Positions 25,939-37,519 of a DNA stretch of 64,000 nt are shown piece by piece. The notes under the pieces were generated by a model. That model ran no database searches, was not told the origin of the DNA, and saw nothing but the letters and a program-made list of their open reading frames with translations. The position numbers and the translations under genes are program-made. Origin of the DNA: Tetracentron sinense (lineage: Eukaryota > Streptophyta > Magnoliopsida > Trochodendrales > Trochodendraceae); NCBI GenBank assembly GCA_015143295.1, contig CM026570.1, positions 28,023,445 to 28,087,444 on the forward strand, read 5' to 3'. Each line of letters begins with the position of its first letter. Position 1 is the first letter of the stretch.

Positions 25939-26221
25939 TGTTGCGCCCAAAATACCCCTCGAGTTTAGGGATACTTTAGGATTGACTATACGTACTGCCA
26001 ACCAATTCCATATGAACAATGCTAATCAGTACTATAACAATGAAATCAGAGAGCGGGGAGCTAAGCAAAAATGCGGGAAGCGTTAACAACTTTTCATTTC
26101 TTCTCTAGTCTCAAAATGGTATTCCAAGTGATCATATACACAAAACATAATCAAGTCTAAGATGGACATGCCCACCTATCAAAATGTCAAAATACATAAA
26201 AGACCCTCTCGTACTCTCCCC

Positions 26222-26380
26222 TCAACAGTAGTCGAGGTATGACCACACGTCAAGGTCTCGGTCTGCCTAAGACTGTAGTGGGATAGACGGCTCTCGCTCC
26301 TCTATATATTCTTCCTCGACCCAAGGCTCCAGGTCGAGGGCTCCCTCAATACCTGCCGACATGAAAGTACGGCTGAGCAT
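26222..26380 (-). pseudogene. LTR micro-ORF, family C copy 2 (acidic peptide)
   Basis: ATG at 26380 and a second in-frame ATG at 26362 open a frame with the same M-S-A-G start as family A, an acidic W-V-E-E-E-Y-I-E-E core, and a terminal D-L-D-V-W segment ending at TGA (26222-26224). A TAG at 26267-26269 interrupts it where the plus-strand copy has CAG. The interrupting stops of the two C copies differ, so the ancestral frame was open through its whole 52 codons. Its function is unknown. Confidence 0.6.
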
Positions 26381-26639
26381 GGAATACTCAGCGAGTACAA
26401 GCTACTAGCTAACCATAACAATAATAAACACGCAAAGAGTAGTACAATACCAATCATCAATTCAAGGCAATAGTAAAATCATAGAATTAAACAATATTAA
26501 ACATGGAGCAATATTATCATCTTGATGTACGTGCATGAATGTAAAAACGCTGATAAAACTCATGCTTGAAAACCCGTTTCCATGTTTCGGTATGCCTTGT
26601 AGAAATCATGTATGCGTGCATGCATGAATGTCTTGTCAT

Positions 26640-26945
26640 CATCTTGTAACCTTGAATCTTGTAACTTGTGAGCTAGAGGCTAGCACCCGAATCTCCCTGG
26701 GCTGCCAACCTCCTTGATATATGGTTTTCTTGTGAGCCAGAGGCTAGTACCCGAATGTCCCTGGGCTACCAATCTCCTTGACAATAGGTGATTTTTATTA
26801 CTTGTTTAGTTTTCTTGTGAGCCAGAGGCTAGTACCCGTATCTCCCTGGGCTACCAACCTCCTTGACAATAGGTGTTTTAGGGGTTTTCTTGTGAGCCAG
26901 AGGCTAGTACCCGTATCTCCCTGGGCTACCAACCTCCTTGACATG
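26640..26945 (-). repeat. Tandem hairpin modules in the family C LTR
   Basis: Four units each contain, on the minus strand, 'aaggaggttggtagccc' and 'ctagcctctggctcac', spaced 65-80 bases apart. GAGG and CCTC arms can pair. They are homologous to the 69-bp modules of family A. Confidence 0.75.
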
Positions 26946-27899
26946 CAATATTTTCTTGTTGGTTATTATATGCACATGCTCTTGAAATCTCAGTTCATGC
27001 TATCATGCGTGCTCGTGTACGTGTCAATCGTGACAATAGTAGAATGAGGATAACAAGAGAGATATGGCATCATAATTCCATTCATAATATATTCATGTGA
27101 GCATTTGAGTAATTAACATGGCATTTGAGTATTTAAAGCATTTTCTTCTCATAAGTTATGATTTTATAGATTCGGCATTTTGTCAAACACATAACATACA
27201 TTGTTCCTTAGTAGTTCATCTTCTTCCTTTTTATGTATATTTTTCATTCAATCACACAAGGGTAAGTTTATTATTTGTACAATGCCCATCCTCCATTTTT
27301 CAATTCACACCCTACACATCATACATCATTCCTTCGGCATCCAATCGCCTCAATCCATACCCATCCAAACAACTATACCATTCTTCCTTATCTTGTTTAT
27401 GTTCATTAGAGATGTTCATTAGAGATAATATATTTCCTAAAGAAGAAACCTAATAACAAGGATCACATTCCATATAGAAACCTAGATTATTGCTAGGGTA
27501 ATGTACTAACCTTGAATCAAGGCTTGATCTTGGTTGTAAACCTTGATTGGAGCTCCAACTTGCAAGAAGAAGGACTCTTGCTTGAAGAAGGCTTGAGTGG
27601 GAAGGAAACCCTCTTGAAATACCTTGGAGAATGCTGCCCTAGCTTGAGAACGAGATCCCCCACGAGCTTGAGCCTTGAACTTGAAGAAATCTAAGTTTGA
27701 GGATGATCTAGGGTTGTCAAACCCTTTGATTCCTTCTCCAATGGAAACCCTAGGTGCAAATCCCCTTCTCCTCTCTCTCTAACTCTCAAAAACCCTCTAA
27801 GTATGTTGAATAAGCCCTAAAGGCTCGGGCAAGCCTTATGAAGTAAGGGTTTAACACCCGAAAGACAAAAATGCCCTTACTGAAATTTCTGCTAAAACG

Positions 27900-28060
27900 C
27901 GAAGACCGAGCGATCGGTGGTTATAACCGAGAGATCGGTGTTCTGACCGAGCGACCGATCAAAAATCTGCTCTCTGGAAAATTTCCCCATACAAAATTTT
28001 TGACCAGTCGATAGCTACCGATCGATCGGTTTTGGACCGATTGATCACTGAATGGATTGA
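27900..28060 (-). promoter_or_regulatory. Dyad-motif cluster in the family C LTR
   Basis: Five or six copies of ACCGATCGATCGGT-like dyads (for example ACCGAGCGATCGGT, ACCGATCGATCGGT) lie 200-380 bases inside the LTR. Between them is the conserved 'gctatcgactggtc' and 'gaaaattttc...agag' spacer seen in families A and B. Confidence 0.6.
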
Positions 28061-28281
28061 GCGATGAGTGCTCTACAGGTCAGAACTGTTTTGACCATAT
28101 CTTTTGACTCGCTCGTCAGATTTCGACGATTCAACTTGTGTTGGATTCGTCTTTCGAAAATGAACATTTCTGACATTTCTGAATTTCCAATTTCTCTCTT
28201 ATTTATTAATTAGATTATGAGAAAGACCAATTAGCTATGACAGTACCATTCATTAATTATAGAAAAGTCCGGGGTGCTACA

Positions 28282-31200
28282 ATCCGAGGCCGTTTACCCA
28301 ATTTGGGCACCGTGAAGACCGAAATCCATGTTTCGCAAGTATGCTTTGGCCTAAACCTACCACCTTCCACCAAATCTATACCGGGGGTTGTAATTCAATT
28401 ACGTTTCTTCTAGTGCTTGTATTTTAATATATCCTAAGTGTTGGAGTCGGTTTCGAGCGATTCCGAGGCCGTGTGCCCGAATTGGGCTCCGAGAAGGCCG
28501 GAATCCATGTTTCTCAAGTATGGTTTGGCCTAAAACCAACCACCGTCCACCAAATCTAAACTTGGGGTTTTATTTCAATCCCGTTTCTTCTAGCGGTCGT
28601 ATTTCAATATATGCTAAGCGTTGGAGTTGGTTTCGAGGGAATCCGGGGCCGTTTGCCTGATTTGAACAACAAGAAGGCCGAAATCCATACATGTTTCTTA
28701 AGTATACTTTGGCGTAAACTAACAAACGCCCACCAAATCCGAACCGGGGGTCGGATTTTGATACCGTTTCTTATATTGCATGTATTTTAATATATCCTAA
28801 GTGTTAGAGTTGGGTTCGAGGAAGTCCGAGGCCGTTTTCCCGATTTGGTTACCAAGAAGGCCAAAATCCATATTCTCCAATTATGCCTTGGCCTAAACCT
28901 ACCACATTCACAAAATCCAAACCAAGGGTCGGATTTTAATCCTGTTTCTTCTAGTGCATGTATTTAAATAAATTCTAAATGTTGGAGTTGGTTTCAAGGG
29001 AATTCGAGGCCGTTTCTCAAGTATGCTTTGGACTAAACCTACCACTTTCCTCTAACTCCAAACTGTGGGTCGGATTTCGATCTCATTTGTTCTAGCGCAT
29101 GTATTTGAATATATCCTAAGTGTTGGACTTGGTTTCGAGCGATTCTGAGGCCGTGTGGCAGATTTGGGTACCGAGAAGGTCGAAATCCTTGTGTCTCAAG
29201 TATGTTTTGGCCCAAACATACCACCTTACACCAAATCCAAACCAGGGGTTGGATTTCGATCTTGTTTCTTCTAATGCATTTATTTCAATATATCCTAAAT
29301 GTTGAAGTTGGTTTCAAGGGAATCCGAGGCCGTTTGCCTAATTTGGGCACCGTGAAGACTGAAATCCATGTTTCTCAAATATGCTTTAGCCTAAACCTAT
29401 CACCTTCCACCAACTCCAAACCGAGGTTTGGATTTCAACTCGTTTCTTTTAGTGCTTGTATTGTAATATAAACTAAGTGTTGGAGTCGGTTTCATGCGAT
29501 TTCGAGGCCGTGTGCCTGAATTGGGCTATGAGAAAGCTGGAATCCATGTTTCTCAAGTATGCTTTGGCCTAAACCTACCATCTTCCACCAAATCCAAACC
29601 GGGAGTCGTATTTTGATCTTGTTTCTTCTAGTGGTTGTATTTCAATATATCCTAAGTTTGGAAGTCAGTTTCGAGGGAATCCAGGGCCATTTGCCCGATT
29701 TGAACAATGAGAAGGCCGAAATCTATGCATGTTTCTCAAGTATACTTCGGTGTAAACTAACAAACGCCCACCACATCCGAATGAGGGGTCGGATTTCGAT
29801 ACCGTTTCTTATAGCGCATGTATTTTAATATATCCTAAGTGTTAGTGATGGGTTCGAGGGAATCCGAGGCCGTTTTCCCAATTTGGGCACCGAGAATGCC
29901 GTAATCAATATTCCTCAATTATGCTTTGGCCTAAAGCTACCACCTTCCACCAAAACCAAACAGAAGGTCGGATTTTGATCCCGTTTCTTCTAGTACGTGT
30001 ATTTCAATATATACGAAATGTTGGAGTTGGTTTCAAGGGAATCCGAGGGAGTTTGCACGATTTGGGCATCGAGAAGACCGAAATTCGAGTTTCTCATGTA
30101 TGCTTTGGCCTAAACCTACCATCTTCCTCCAAATCCAAACCGGGCGTCGGATTTAGATTAAGTTTCATCTAGTGCATGTATTTCAATGTATCCTTAGTGT
30201 TGGAGTCCGTTTCGAGTGATTCCGAGACCATGTGTCCGATTTGGGCACTAAGAAAGCCGAAATCCATGTTTCTCAAGTATGCTTCAGCCAAAACCTACCA
30301 CCTTCCACCAAATCCAAACCAGGGGTCGGATTTCGATCCCGTTTCTTCTAGAGTATGTATTTCAATATATTCTAAGTCTTGGAGTTTATTTCGAGGGAAT
30401 CCAAAGCCGTTTGCCAAATTTGGGCACTAAGAAAGTCGAAATCCATGCATATTTCTAAAGTATACTTTGACCTAAACCAACAAAGGCCCACAAAATTCAA
30501 ACCGGGGTTGGATTTCAATGCCAGTTCTTATAACGCTTGTATTTTAATATATCTTAAGTGTTGGAGCCGGTTTCGACCGATTCTGATGCCATGTGCCTGA
30601 TTTGGGCGTCGAGAAGGCCGAAATCCATATTTCTCAAGTATGCTTTGCCTTAAACCTACAACCATCCACCAAATCCAAACCGGGAGTGAGATCTCAATCC
30701 AATTTCTTCTACTGCATGTATTTCAATATATCCTATGTGTTGGAGTTAGTTTCATGGGAATCTCAGGCCGTTTGCTCGTTTTGGGCACCGATAAGGCCAA
30801 AATTCATGTTTCACATGTAGACTTTGGCCTAAACCTACCACCTTCCACCAAATCCAAACCGCGGGTTGGATTTCGATCTCATCTCTTCTAGCGCATGTAT
30901 TTCAATATATTCTAAGTGTTGGAGTTTTTTTTCAGGGAATCCAAGGCTGTTTATCCGATTTGGGCACCAAGAAAACCGAAATCCATGCATGTTTCTCAAG
31001 TATACTTCGACCTAAACCAACAAAAGCCCACCAAATTCAAACTAGGGGTCGGATTTTGATGTGGTTTCTTATAACGCGTGTATTTTAATATATTATAAGT
31101 GCTAGAGTCAGTTTCAAGCGATTCCGTTGTTGTGTGCCTGATTTGGGCACTGAGAAGGCCAAAATCAATGTTTAAGTATGCTTTGCCCTAAACCTACCAC

Positions 31201-34200
31201 ATTCCACCACATCCAAACCGGGGGTTGGATTTTGATCCTGTTTCTTCTAGTGTATGTATTTCAATATATCCTAAATGTTGGAGTTGGTTTCAAGCGAATC
31301 CAAGGTCGTTTGCCCGATTGGGGCACCGAGAAGGCCGAAATCTATGTTTCTTAAGTATGCTTTGGCCTAAACCTACCACCTTCCACCAACTCCAAACCGA
31401 GGTTCGGATTTCGATCCTGTTTCTTCTAGCACTTGTATTTTTATATATCCTAAGTGTTGGAGTCAATTTCGAGCGATTCCGATTCGGCTCCGAGAAAGTC
31501 GGAATCCATGTTTCTCAAGTATCCTTTGGCCTAAACCTACCACCTTCCACCGAAACGAAACTGGAGCTCGGATTTTGAAACCGGGGCCATTTGCCCGATT
31601 TGAACAACGAGAAGGCCTAAATCCATGCATATTTCTCAAGTATACATCGGCGTAAGCTAACAAACGCCCACCAAATCCGAACCGGGGGTCGAATTTCGAT
31701 ACTGTTTCTTATAGTGAATGTATTTTAATATATCCTAAGTGTTAGAGTTAGTTTCGAGGGAATCCGAAGTCATTTTTATGATTTGAGCACTGAGAATGCC
31801 AAAATCCATGCATATTTCTCAAGTATACTTCTGCCTAAACCAATAAACGCCCACCCAATCCAAACCGAGGGTCGGATTTTGATGTCGTTTCTTCTAACCT
31901 GTGTATTTTAAGATATCATAATTATTGGAGTCGGTTTCGAGCAATTCCGAAGCTGTGTGCCGGATTTAGCCACCGACAAGGCCGAAATCCATGTTTCTCA
32001 AGTATGCTTTGGTCTAAACCTACCACCTTCCACCAAATCCAAACAGGGGGTCAGATTTTAATCCCATTTCTTTTAGCACATGCATTACAATATATCCTAA
32101 GTGTTGGATTTAGTTTCGGGGGAATCTAAGGCCGTTTGCCTAATTTGGCACCGAGAAAGCCAAAATCCATGCATGTTTCTCAAGTACGCTCTAGCCTAAA
32201 CCTACCACCTTCCACCAAATCCATACTGGGGGTTGGATTTCGATCCCGTTTCTTGTAGTGCGTGTATTTTAATATATCCTAAGTGTTGGAGTCAGTTTCG
32301 AGTGATTCCAATGTCGTGTGCCCGATTTGGGCACCGAGAAGGCCGAAATTCATGTGTCTCAAGTATGCTTTTGCCTCCACATACCACCTTCCACCAAATC
32401 CTAACCGGGGGTCGGATTTTGGTCCCGTTTCTTCTAGCGGTTGTATTTCAATGTATCCCAAGTGTTGGAGTTGGTTTCGAGGGAATCCGAAGCCGTTTGC
32501 CCGATTAGAATAACGAGAAGGACGAAATCCATGCATGTTTCTCAAGAAAACTTTGGCGTAAACTAACAAACACCCACCAAATCTGAACCGGGGAATGGAT
32601 TTCGATACCGTTTCTTATAGCACATTTATTTTAATATATCCTTAGTGTTAGAGTTGGTTTCGAGGGAATCCGAGTTCATTTTTCCGATTTGGGCAGCGAG
32701 AAGGTCGAAATACATGCATAGTTCTCAAGTATACTTCGGCCTAAACCAACAAACGCCCACTAAATCCAAACCGAGAGTTGGATTTCGATGTCATTTCTTC
32801 TGACCTGTGTATTTTAATGTATCGTTAGTGTTGGAGTCGGTTTCGAGCGATTCCGAAGCTGTGTGCCCGATTTGGGCACCGAAAAGGCCGAAATTCATGT
32901 TTCTCAAGTATGCTTAGGCCTAAACCTACCACCTTCCACCAAATCCAAATAGGGGGTTAGATTTCAATCCCGTTTCTTCTAGCACGTGCATTTCGATATT
33001 TCCTAAGTGTTGAATTTAGTTTCGAGGAAATCCAAGGCCGTTTGCCCGATTTGGGCACCAAGAAACCGGAATCCATGCATGTTTCTCAAGTATGCTCTGG
33101 CCTAAACCTACCACCTTCAATCAAATCCAAGACTTATTGGCTTAAGAAGCAAGCCAAAGAAACAAGGGATTCGCTTACAGAAGTACTTTCCATATTAGGA
33201 AAGGGAATATTTATATTTGAAGGGAGGTTTCGATCCCGTTTTTTCTAACACATGTATTTTAATATATCCTAAGTGTTGGAGTCGATTTCGAGTGATTCCG
33301 AGGTCGTGTGCCCGATTTGGGCACCGAGAAGGCCGAAATCCATATTTATCAAGTATGTTTTGGCCTAAACCTACCACCTTCCTCCAAATCCAAACCGGGG
33401 GATGGATTTCAATCCCGTTTCTTCTAGCACATGTATTTTAATATATCCTAAGTGTTAGAATCAGTTTCGAGTGATTCTGATGCCATTTGCTCGATTAGGG
33501 CACCGAGAATGCCGAAATTCATGTTTCTCAAGTATGATTTGGCCTAAACCTACCACTTTCCACCAAATCCAAACCGGGGGACAGATATCGATCCCATTTC
33601 TTATAGCACGTGTGTTTCAACATATCCTAAGTTTTGGAGTTGGTTTTGAGGGAATCCGAGGCTGTTTGCCCAATTTGGCCACCAAGAAGGTCGAAATCCA
33701 TGTTTCTCAAGTATGCTTTCGCCTAAACCTACCACCTTCAACGAAATCCAAACCGGGGGTTGGATTTTGATCCCGTTTCTTCTAGTTCATGTATTTCAAT
33801 ATAACTAAGTGTTGGAGTTGGTTTCGAGGGAATCTAAGTCCATTTGCCCGATTTGGGCACCGAGAAGGCCGAAATCCATGCATATTTCTCAAGTATACTT
33901 CGGCCTAAACCCTCAAATGCCTACCAAATCCAAACCGGGGGTCGGATGTCAATCCCATTTTTTCTAGCGCGTGTATTTCAATATATCCTAAGTGTTGGAG
34001 TTGGTTTCGAGGGAATCTGACGTTGTGTGCCCGATTTGGGCACCATAAAGGCCGAAATGGATGTTTCTCAAATATGTTTTGGCCTAAACCTACCACCTTG
34101 CACCAAATACAAACCAGGGTTCAGATTTCGACTCCATTTCTACTAGCATGTGTATTTTAATATATCCTACATGTTAGAGTCACTTTTGCGCAATTCTGAG

Positions 34201-35248
34201 GCCGTGTGCAATATTTAGGAATCGAGAAGGCCGAGATGCTTTAGCTTAAACCTACTACCCTGCACCAAATCCAAATCCGGGGTCGGATTTTGATCATGTT
34301 TCTTCTAGCGCACGCATTTTTGTATATCCTAAGTGTTGGATTTGGTTTCGAGGGAATCCGAGGTCGGTTGCCTGATTAGGGCAACGAGAAAGCCAAAATC
34401 CCTGCATGTTCAATAGTATACTTCGCCTAAACCAACAAACGCCTACCAAATCCAAACCGGGGGTCGGATTTCAAGGTCATTTCTTCTAACATGTGTATTT
34501 TAATATATCCTATGTGTTGGAGTCGGTTTCGAACAATTCGGAGGCCATGTTCCCGATTTGGGCACCGAGAAGACCGGAATCCATGTTTCTCAAGTATGCT
34601 TTAACCTAACCTTAACACCATCAACCAAATCAAAACCAGGGGTTGGATTTTGATCTTGTTTCTTGTAGCACGTGTATTTTATTTTATCCTAAGTGTTGGA
34701 ATCATTTTTGAGCGATTCTGAGGTCGCATGCCAGATTTGGGAACCGAGAAGGCTGAAATCCATGTTTCTCATGTTTGCTTTGGCCTAAACTGACCACCTT
34801 CCACCAAAACAAAACTGCAAGTCGAATTTTGATCCCGTTTCTTCTAGTGCATGCATTTCAATATATCGTAAATGTTGGATTTGGTTTCGAGGGAATCCGA
34901 CAAAGCCAAAATCCATGCATGGATCTAAAGTATACTTCGGCCTAAACCAACAAACGCCCACCGAATCCGAACTGGGGTTCAGATTTTGATGCAGATTCTT
35001 CTAACGTGTGTAATTTAATATATCATAAGTGTTGGAGTCGGTTTCAAGCGATTTTGAGGCTGTGTGCCCAATTTGGGCACCGAGAAGGCTGAAATCCATG
35101 TTTCTCAAGTAAGCTTTGGCCTAAACCTACCACCTTCCAGCAAATCAAAATCGGGGGTCGGATTTCGATTCCATTTTTCCTAGCGTGTTTATTTCAATAT
35201 ATCCTAAGTGTGTTTGGTGTTGGGTTCGAGGGAATCAAAGGCCGTTTG
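28282..35248 (-). repeat. Satellite array 2, ~179-bp monomers, reversed orientation
   Basis: About 39 monomers, reverse complement of array 1: 'atatcctaagtgttggagt', 'gggcaccgagaaggccgaaatccatg' split over units, 'taccaccttccaccaaatcc'. It begins directly at the end of the family C LTR and stops at the family A LTR. Variants with 'catgcatg' and 'cccaccaaatccgaaccggg' recur, sometimes ~905 bases apart (31668 and 32573), suggesting the same five-monomer order. Confidence 0.95.
33130..33222. other. Unidentified ~93-bp insert in a satellite monomer
   Basis: Between 'atcaaatccaa' and 'ggaggtttcgatcccg' lies sequence unrelated to the satellite, replacing part of a monomer. It has an uninterrupted plus-strand frame (L-K-K-Q-A-K-E-T-R-D-S-L-T-E-V). 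It may be a transferred organellar or genic scrap; I do not recognise it. Confidence 0.6.
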
Positions 35249-35457
35249 TGTAGCACCCCGGACTTTTCCAACTTTAATGAATAACATTTTCGTTACCAAT
35301 TGGCCTTCCTCATAGTATAATTAATAAATAAGGGAGAAATCAGAAATTCTGAAATTTCCAAAATTTTCGTTTTCGAAAAATGAATCCAACGCAAATTGAA
35401 TCGTCAAAATCGGACGAACGAGTCAAAAGATATGGTCAAAATAGTGGAACCTGCAGA

Positions 35458-35650
35458 GCACCGATCGATCGGTCCTCATCAGCGATCGATCGGTCCAAAA
35501 CCGATCGATCGGTGGCTATCGACTGGTCAGAAATTTTATATGGGAAAATTTTCCAGAGAGCATGTTTTTGACCGGTCGATCGGTCAATAACACCGATCGC
35601 TCGGTCGGCAACCGATCGATCGATCATAAGCACCGATCGCTCGGTCTATC
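35458..35650 (+). promoter_or_regulatory. Dyad-motif cluster, family A 5' LTR
   Basis: Seven copies of ACCGATCGATCGGT or close variants (GCTCGGT, GGTCGATCGGT) within ~190 bases. The full motif is a perfect palindrome and could bind a dimeric DNA-binding protein or fold as hairpins in RNA. Confidence 0.65.
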
Positions 35651-36468
35651 GAGTTTTGCAGAATTTTTAGTAAGGGCGTTTTCATCTTTTGGGTGTTAAC
35701 CCTTATCCATAAGGGCTTGCCCGAGCCTTTAGGGCTTCATTCACCTCACTCAGAAGTTTTTGAGAGAGAAGAAGAGAAGAGAAGGGGGATTTACATCTAG
35801 GGTTTTCCACTTGAGAGAATCAAGGGTTTTAGAACCCTAGAACCGTTCTAAAGGCTTGGATTCTCCAAATCCAACCTCAAGCTCGTGTGGAGTACCTCTT
35901 CCAAGCTAGGGCAGTGTTTCTACATCATCCTCAAGGATTTTTCTTTCCCTTTTCAAGGTTAGTATACTCTTCCTAGTTACTTTGGTAATAACCTAGGATT
36001 TTCCTAAGTAAATATGTGTTAGATCTTCCCCATTGCTCCCTTGTGTTGGTATATGCTAAATCCCAAAAACATAAACAAGATAATACAAACAAAGGGTGGA
36101 ATGTATGAATGGATGAGGAGTGGAGGCGATTGGATGCCATGTTGTGATGTATTGAATGATGGAAAAATGGTGGAAGGGCATATTACGCATAATGAACACA
36201 CCCGAAGTGTTTGATGAAATGTTCGAATAAGAAAATATGAAATAACTAAAGGTAAAAAGGTTGAATACCACATGTTTGATAGAATGCATGAATAAACTAA
36301 GATTTGAAAGCATGAGTCATATAAATGTTCCCCATTTGGCAAGTTGTATACATGTGTTTATTTCGCTTCTTAAATTCTCACGTGAGTTGGGAATTGTTAA
36401 AATGCTATATGTCATCATGATTTCACGATTGCTATGCACGAGCACATATTTAGATGGAGGATATTGTC

Positions 36469-36868
36469 AAGGAGGTTGGTAGCCCCGGTTAAGGGTGCTA
36501 ACCTCTGGCTCATAAGAAAAGAAATGGTATTGTCAAGCAGGTTGGTAGCCCAGGGATTATACGGGTGCTAACCTCTGGCTCATAAGAAAGGTATTGTACT
36601 GTCAAGGGGGTTGGTAGCCCAGGGATTATACGGGTGCTAACCCCTGGCTCATAAGAAATATATTGTACTGTCAAGGGGGTTGGTAGCCCAGGGATTATAC
36701 GAGTGCTAGCCCCTGGCTCATAAGAAATATATTGTACTGTCAAGGGGGTTGGTAGCCCAGGGATTATACGGGTGCTAGCCCCTGGCTCGTAAGAAATATA
36801 TTGTACTGTCAAGGAGGTTGGTAGCCCAGGGATATGCGGGTGCTAACCTCTGGCTCATAAGAAATATT
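36469..36868 (+). repeat. Six tandem 69-bp hairpin modules, family A 5' LTR
   Basis: Each unit reads 'gtcaaggRggttggtagccc' then 'gggtgctaRccYctggctc'. The arms GGRGGTT and AACCYC pair around an inner AGC/GCT step. In units where the left arm has G the right arm has C; where it has A the right arm has T. Because 69 is divisible by 3, the antisense strand stays open for 100 codons; I do not call that a gene. Confidence 0.85.
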
Positions 36869-37059
36869 GAAAGGATAACTCAAAGAGGTTTCGTATGATT
36901 CATAGACGTGTTTTGGTTTCATAACAATTATACTTGATAAAACGTTTATGTATGATGTCGGTAGAAATTGATTATGAATTGTACTCCTTCTATTACTTGT
37001 ATATGATGTTGTTCATTATTACCATTGTTGGTTAGGAGTTTGTACTCGCTGAGTATTCC

Positions 37060-37218
37060 ATGCTCAGTCGTACTTTCATGTCGGCAGGTACACGAGCTCC
37101 TCTTGACATATGTGATCCGGGTCCTTCGATAGAGGAGGAACCTTATGAGGATCTGATAGTCAAGCCTCAGGCTGAGGCTAGAGACTTAGACCACTGGCCC
37201 CACGGGGGTGACTATTGA
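37060..37218 (+). CDS. LTR micro-ORF, family A 5' LTR (acidic peptide, 52 aa)
   Basis: An uninterrupted frame from ATG at 37060 (second in-frame ATG at 37078) to TGA at 37216. The peptide has an M-S-A-G segment, a P-L-D-I-C motif, a glutamate-rich middle and a terminal R-D-L-D-H-W-P...D-Y. It is strongly acidic, with no signal peptide or membrane segment. Compared with the 3' LTR copy it lacks exactly 15 bases, so the frame is kept. Families C and B have alignable peptides. It lies in the downstream third of the LTR, about 280 bases before the primer-binding site, so it may be in the leader of the genomic RNA ahead of gag. The family is unknown, and translation is unproven. Confidence 0.55.
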   Translation: MLSRTFMSAGTRAPLDICDPGPSIEEEPYEDLIVKPQAEARDLDHWPHGGDY

Positions 37219-37507
37219 GCGAGATAGAGTTGTATTTTATCTTTTGTATTTGATAGGTGGGCTTGTCCACCTTAGACTTAGACATGTTTTGTATATAACT
37301 ATGTCCACTTGGAATACTATAGTTTGGATCTCTATAAAGAAAGGAAAAATTTGTTTGCGCTTCCGCATTTATATTTAGCTTCTGCGCTTTGATTATCATT
37401 TTTTGTACTGTATTCTCTTGTTAATTACAGGAGGGTTTGGTAGGTACGAAGTATCACACCTAAAGTATCCCTTAACTCATAGGGGGTATTTTAGGGCGTG
37501 ACAGAGG

Positions 37508-37519
37508 TGGTATCAGAGC
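37508..37519 (+). other. Primer-binding site, family A copy 1
   Basis: TGGTATCAGAGC, complementary to the initiator-Met tRNA 3' end, four bases after the 5' LTR. Confidence 0.95.

Larger units (their letters stand above)
25131..28281 (-). mobile_element. Tekay-like element fragment (family C): LTR plus partial gag
   Basis: On the minus strand a complete ~2,343-bp LTR (28281 to 25939, TGTAGCACCCC...GCGCAACA) is followed by a variant primer-binding site, a leader and the first part of gag, then breaks off into satellite. Satellite lies on both sides but in opposite orientations, so the fragment sits at an inversion boundary. Confidence 0.85.
25939..28281 (-). mobile_element. LTR, family C
   Basis: Starts TGTAGCACCCCGGACTTTTC, like family A, and ends in GCGCAACA. 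It carries, in order on the minus strand, the dyad cluster (~28060-27900), tandem hairpin modules (~26945-26640), the GAGTATTCCATGCTCAG block and the micro-ORF. Confidence 0.85.
35249..37503 (+). mobile_element. 5' LTR, family A
   Basis: TGTAGCACCCC...GGGCGTGACA, 2,255 bp. It contains the dyad cluster, six 69-bp hairpin modules, the GAGTATTCCATGCTCAG block and a micro-ORF. An A/T-rich 'aattaataaataagg' about 75 bases in is conserved in families A, B and C. Confidence 0.9.

Noticed and set aside
36510-36812. 100-residue antisense frame with a 23-residue repeat
   Set aside because: It results from the 69-bp module being a multiple of three; the sense strand shows stem covariation instead, and the frame ends with the array.
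36469-36868. Possible CRISPR array
   Set aside because: Units are directly adjacent without unique spacers, and the context is a plant LTR.
37508-37519. Possible tRNA gene at TGGTATCAGAGC sites
   Set aside because: Only the primer-binding complement is present; no cloverleaf surrounds it.
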